Positions 61,343-64,000 of a stretch of 64,000 nt of DNA are shown here, in pieces. Numbering within the stretch: the stretch's first letter is position 1; each line of letters opens with the position of its first letter. The notes below the pieces were generated by a model. That model did no database searches. It was given only the letters and a program-made list of their open reading frames with translations, and had not been told where the DNA came from. A program made the position numbers and the translations under genes. Source of the DNA: Robertmurraya sp047302285 (GTDB lineage: Bacteria; Bacillota; Bacilli; Bacillales; Cytobacillaceae); assembly GCF_047302285.1 (NCBI RefSeq), contig NZ_CP154845.1:434001-498000 (forward strand). The letters are read 5' to 3'.

Positions 61343-61831
61343 ATGGCTTATATCATTAAGTTTATTGACTTCATTAATACAATTGTAAAGGTAACTGTAA
61401 GTGCAATGTTGGCGATCATGTCTGTCTTGATCGTTCTTCAGGTTATATTTCGCTATATTTTAGAATCTTCGTTACCGTGGTCAGAGGAAATTTCAAGGTA
61501 TTTAATGGTGTATATCGTTTTCTTTGGAGCTGCATTATCCTTACGCTACCGTCAAATGATTGCCATTGAATTTATCGGAGAAAGACTGCCAAAAGGGATT
61601 CGTAAATACTTGAATATTTTTGTCCTCGTTATCTGTATCGTTTTTTTTAGTGTGTTATTTAAGGTTGGGTTAGATATAACGCAACAAGTCCATATGCAGT
61701 TGGCAGCTTCCACTCGAATTCCGATGTCTATTCCGTATGCTGCTATCCCAATCGGTGCACTACTTCTATTATTTAACTCAGTTGGTGTCATATTAGAGGA
61801 AATGCAAGGCAAGAAGGATGGTGAGTTTTAG
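61343..61831 (+). CDS. dctQ: TRAP transporter small permease (DctQ family)
   Basis: The 162-residue protein has four hydrophobic segments and DctQ motifs LPWSEEISRYLMVYIVFFGAA and RYRQMIAIEF. GGGGGTTAG precedes ATG 61343. Its stop codon is directly adjacent to the dctM start. Confidence 0.85.
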   Translation: MAYIIKFIDFINTIVKVTVSAMLAIMSVLIVLQVIFRYILESSLPWSEEISRYLMVYIVFFGAALSLRYRQMIAIEFIGERLPKGIRKYLNIFVLVICIVFFSVLFKVGLDITQQVHMQLAASTRIPMSIPYAAIPIGALLLLFNSVGVILEEMQGKKDGEF

Positions 61832-63109
61832 ATGATCGTTACGTTAATCATATCTCTCTTTGTTTTCTTTTTCTTAGGAATTCCAATTGCTATATCACTA
61901 GGCCTTGCTTCTGTTGTTGCTGTATGGATAGATGGAGGATCGTCGCTGCTTATCCTAGCTCAACGTTCCTTCACTTCAATCGATTCATTCCCCTTAATGG
62001 CTGTCCCGTTTTTTATTCTTGTTGGGACATTAATGGAATCAGGTGGAATATCCAAGCGTCTAATCAATTTCGCTAATACATTAACAGGTCACTTCCCTGG
62101 GGGTCTAGGGATTGTCGTTGTAGTCACATCCATGTTTTTTGCTGCAATTGCTGGTTCAGGAGCAGCTACTGTGGCGGCTGTTGGATCGATACTAATTCCA
62201 GCGATGGTGAAAAAGGGGTATGACCGCAAATTTGCAGGTGCGACTCAAGCGATTTCGGGGGAATTAGGTGTTATTATCCCTCCGAGTGTTCCTTTAATAC
62301 TGTATGGAGTAGCTACAGGTACATCGATTAGTGCTTTATTTATGGCAGGGATTATTCCGGGTATTTTAATTGGCTCAAGTTTAATTTTTCTAGTTTATTA
62401 TATTGCAAAAAAAAGAGGTTATAAAGGTGTTGAAAAAGCAACAAGTGCTGAAAAGTGGAAAGCTTTTAAGGATGCATTCTTAGCGCTACTAATGCCTTTT
62501 ATCATTCTTGGGGGGATTTATGGAGGAGTTTTTACCCCTACTGAAGCTGCGGGTATCGCGGTAGCATACGCTTTTATCATCGGCTTCTTTATTTATAAAG
62601 AAATTAAGGTGAAAGAGATTATTCCTATTTTAACGAAGTCTGTAATCACAACCTCAGTGGTCATGTTTATTATAGCGAATATTGGTTTGTTCTCTTGGAT
62701 TTTAAGTCGTGAACAAATCCCTCAGCATGTCTCGGCATTCTTTACTTCGATTTCAGAGAGTCCGGTTGTATTCCTATTATTAATAAATGTTTTATTACTA
62801 TTAGTGGGTATGTTCATGGAAACAGGGGCGGCTATCATTATCTTAGCTCCGTTGCTAACACCTGTTGCGATGAGTTTTGGTGTTGATCCAGTGCAGTTTG
62901 GGATGATTATGGTTGTCAACTTAGCGATCGGCATGTGCACACCACCAGTAGGGGTTAATTTATTCATCTCTTGTCAAATTGCTAAGATCAAATTAGAAGA
63001 AATCACAAAAGCTCTAATTCCATTCTATATTGTTATGCTAATTTGTTTGTTGTTAATCACCTATATACCAGGAATCAGTACATGGCTACCTAATCTTTTA
63101 AAGAACTAA
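61832..63109 (+). CDS. dctM: TRAP transporter large permease (DctM family)
   Basis: The 425-residue protein has about twelve hydrophobic segments with family motifs FFLGIPIAISLG, AVPFFILVGTLMESGGIS, FFAAIAGSGAATVAAVGSI, IIPPSVPLILYG and GMCTPPVGVNLF. It is the translocating subunit. The start immediately follows the dctQ stop, with a GGATGGTGAG site inside dctQ. Confidence 0.88.
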   Translation: MIVTLIISLFVFFFLGIPIAISLGLASVVAVWIDGGSSLLILAQRSFTSIDSFPLMAVPFFILVGTLMESGGISKRLINFANTLTGHFPGGLGIVVVVTSMFFAAIAGSGAATVAAVGSILIPAMVKKGYDRKFAGATQAISGELGVIIPPSVPLILYGVATGTSISALFMAGIIPGILIGSSLIFLVYYIAKKRGYKGVEKATSAEKWKAFKDAFLALLMPFIILGGIYGGVFTPTEAAGIAVAYAFIIGFFIYKEIKVKEIIPILTKSVITTSVVMFIIANIGLFSWILSREQIPQHVSAFFTSISESPVVFLLLINVLLLLVGMFMETGAAIIILAPLLTPVAMSFGVDPVQFGMIMVVNLAIGMCTPPVGVNLFISCQIAKIKLEEITKALIPFYIVMLICLLLITYIPGISTWLPNLLKN

Positions 63110-63138
63110 AGAAAGAAGAGTATAAATTAAAAGAGGTC

Positions 63139-63261
63139 ATGTATGCGATTCAATTTAACTTAGAGCCAAGGTTTGTATCTTCAATTGCTTTTATTACCAC
63201 TTCAATAAGTGTGTTCACAATTACAATGATTCTATCATTATTAAATAATATTAATTTGTAA
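63139..63261 (+). pseudogene. Short membrane ORF, possible C-terminal remnant of an AEC-family transporter
   Basis: The 40-residue ORF (MYAIQFNLEPRFVSSIAFIT and onward to SLLNNINL) is one membrane helix preceded by AAAAGAGG. The VSSIAFITTSISVFTITMIL pattern resembles the last helix of auxin-efflux-carrier-type permeases. It could be a relic or a real small membrane peptide between dctM and the next gene. Confidence 0.35.
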
Positions 63262-63274
63262 TGGGGATGGGAAA

Positions 63275-64000
63275 ATGAAACTAGGACTAGGAAGTTACGC
63301 ACTAGCGTGGGCGATTGGAGTTCCAGGATATCCGTTGCCACAACGGCAACTGGATGCAGTCGGATTTTTACGAACAGCACACAAATTAGGAGTCAAACTT
63401 GTGCAATTTGCAGATAATGTCCCCCTTGAGCAATTAGAAGAACGTGAGCTTTTTAAAATAAAGGAAGTAGCAAGAGAATTAGAAATAGAGATTGAAATTG
63501 GAACGAGAGGTACTAGCCCAAATCATTTGAGAAGATTTTTAGAACTGGCCCGATTTTTTGATGCTAAATTGGTCCGGACGATTATTAACTCAGATAACAT
63601 GATGCAGGTTGAAAAGGATATCCATGAAGTACTTCCGTTATATGAGACATCTGGAGTTACCCTTGGAATCGAAAATCATGATCGGCATACGACAGAACAG
63701 TTTAGTCAGCTGTTTAACCAAATAGGAAGTCGTTATGTTGGGGTCTGTTTAGATACGGTGAATTCTTTTGGGGCGCTAGAAGGACCGAACCAGGTTATCA
63801 AAAATCTTGCTCCTTTTATCGTTAATGTTCATGTTAAAGACTTTGAGATAAAAAGAGTGGATCATATGATGGGATTCCTCTTGACTGGAACCCCTGCGGG
63901 AGAGGGGATGTTAGACATTGATCTGTTATTAAATGAACTCAAAGAAGAAAAAAAGGATGTCAATATCATTTTGGAACTGTGGCCGCCATTCGCTAATTCA
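63275..64000 (+). CDS. Sugar phosphate isomerase/epimerase-type TIM barrel (partial), possibly OiaC-like
   Basis: The frame is open from ATG 63275 to the window end (242 codons) with GGGGATGGG upstream. It starts MKLGLGSYALAWAIGVPGYP and has the metal-ligand series of xylose-isomerase-like AP endonuclease-2 barrels: Glu in LGIENHDRH, Asp in VCLDTVNSFG, His in NVHVKDFEI and Glu in IILELWPP. In apionate clusters such a barrel is 3-oxo-isoapionate decarboxylase OiaC; here it would coexist with the kinase-RLP route. The C-terminus is outside the window. Confidence 0.78.
   Translation, partial: MKLGLGSYALAWAIGVPGYPLPQRQLDAVGFLRTAHKLGVKLVQFADNVPLEQLEERELFKIKEVARELEIEIEIGTRGTSPNHLRRFLELARFFDAKLVRTIINSDNMMQVEKDIHEVLPLYETSGVTLGIENHDRHTTEQFSQLFNQIGSRYVGVCLDTVNSFGALEGPNQVIKNLAPFIVNVHVKDFEIKRVDHMMGFLLTGTPAGEGMLDIDLLLNELKEEKKDVNIILELWPPFANS

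Overview
This 64-kb window comes from a low-GC Gram-positive bacterium of the Bacillaceae, probably a soil or plant-associated Bacillus relative. The evidence is AT-rich DNA, AGGAGG-type ribosome binding sites with frequent GTG/TTG starts, sigma-A-type promoters, a ComK homologue, a PbpC-type PBP3, a LytE-like LysM-NlpC/P60 hydrolase, and lipoprotein signal peptides ending in [LI][AGS][AG]C. No rRNA, tRNA or CRISPR array was seen.

Layout. 1-7 kb: a terminator, a 13-unit 21-bp tandem repeat, then housekeeping and cell-envelope genes (membrane protein, secretion adaptor, DUF2691, PBP3, KamA-family radical SAM enzyme). Long hairpin repeats sit directly behind several of them. 7-13.9 kb: a catabolic operon with a TRAP importer (RraA-family protein, amidohydrolase, Rieske ferredoxin, DctPQM, M20 amidohydrolase). 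13.9-15.3 kb: LytE-like hydrolase and a small ORF. 15.4-20.7 kb (minus strand): a GntR-controlled ascorbate-type PTS operon with a phosphotriesterase-family lactonase, KDPG-type aldolase and creatininase-family protein, and three identical palindromic operators upstream. 21.1-29.0 kb: an amino-sugar operon (SSS symporter, AGE epimerase, ceramidase-like protein, NagB, NagA, SIS protein, ROK regulator), flanked by two copies of a ~200-bp repeat. 29.5-37 kb: an accessory, decaying region (REP-type transposase, Abi protein, a CoiA-like gene split by a complete IS21-family element, truncated nuclease-like ORF, IS1595 remnant). 37-49 kb: a LysR regulator divergent from a nine-gene operon (metal-less M24 hydrolase, M20 peptidase, FAD oxidoreductase, NitT/TauT ABC importer, aminotransferase, DapA-like lyase, DpaA-like dehydrogenase, FAH-family hydrolase). 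49-56 kb: ISLre2 remnant, large SEC-C protein, ComK, DNA alkylation repair protein and MEDS-domain histidine kinase. 56.3-64 kb: a probable D-apionate catabolic cluster, with an ApnO-like oxidoisomerase, a DUF1537 kinase and a RuBisCO-like protein on the minus strand, and a divergent TRAP importer plus a sugar-isomerase-type TIM barrel that runs off the window end.

Overall the window is a set of interchangeable catabolic cassettes. Each has its own importer (two TRAP, one PTS, one SSS, one ABC) and usually its own regulator or operator. They are separated by hairpin repeats and insertion-sequence scars. The most interesting parts are the RuBisCO-like protein cluster with its operator-promoter, the DoeA-like/DpaA-like operon whose substrate cannot be read from the sequence, the PTS plus phospholactonase operon, and two families of hairpin repeats that coexist with a single RAYT-type transposase and in one case have rewritten a protein C-terminus.
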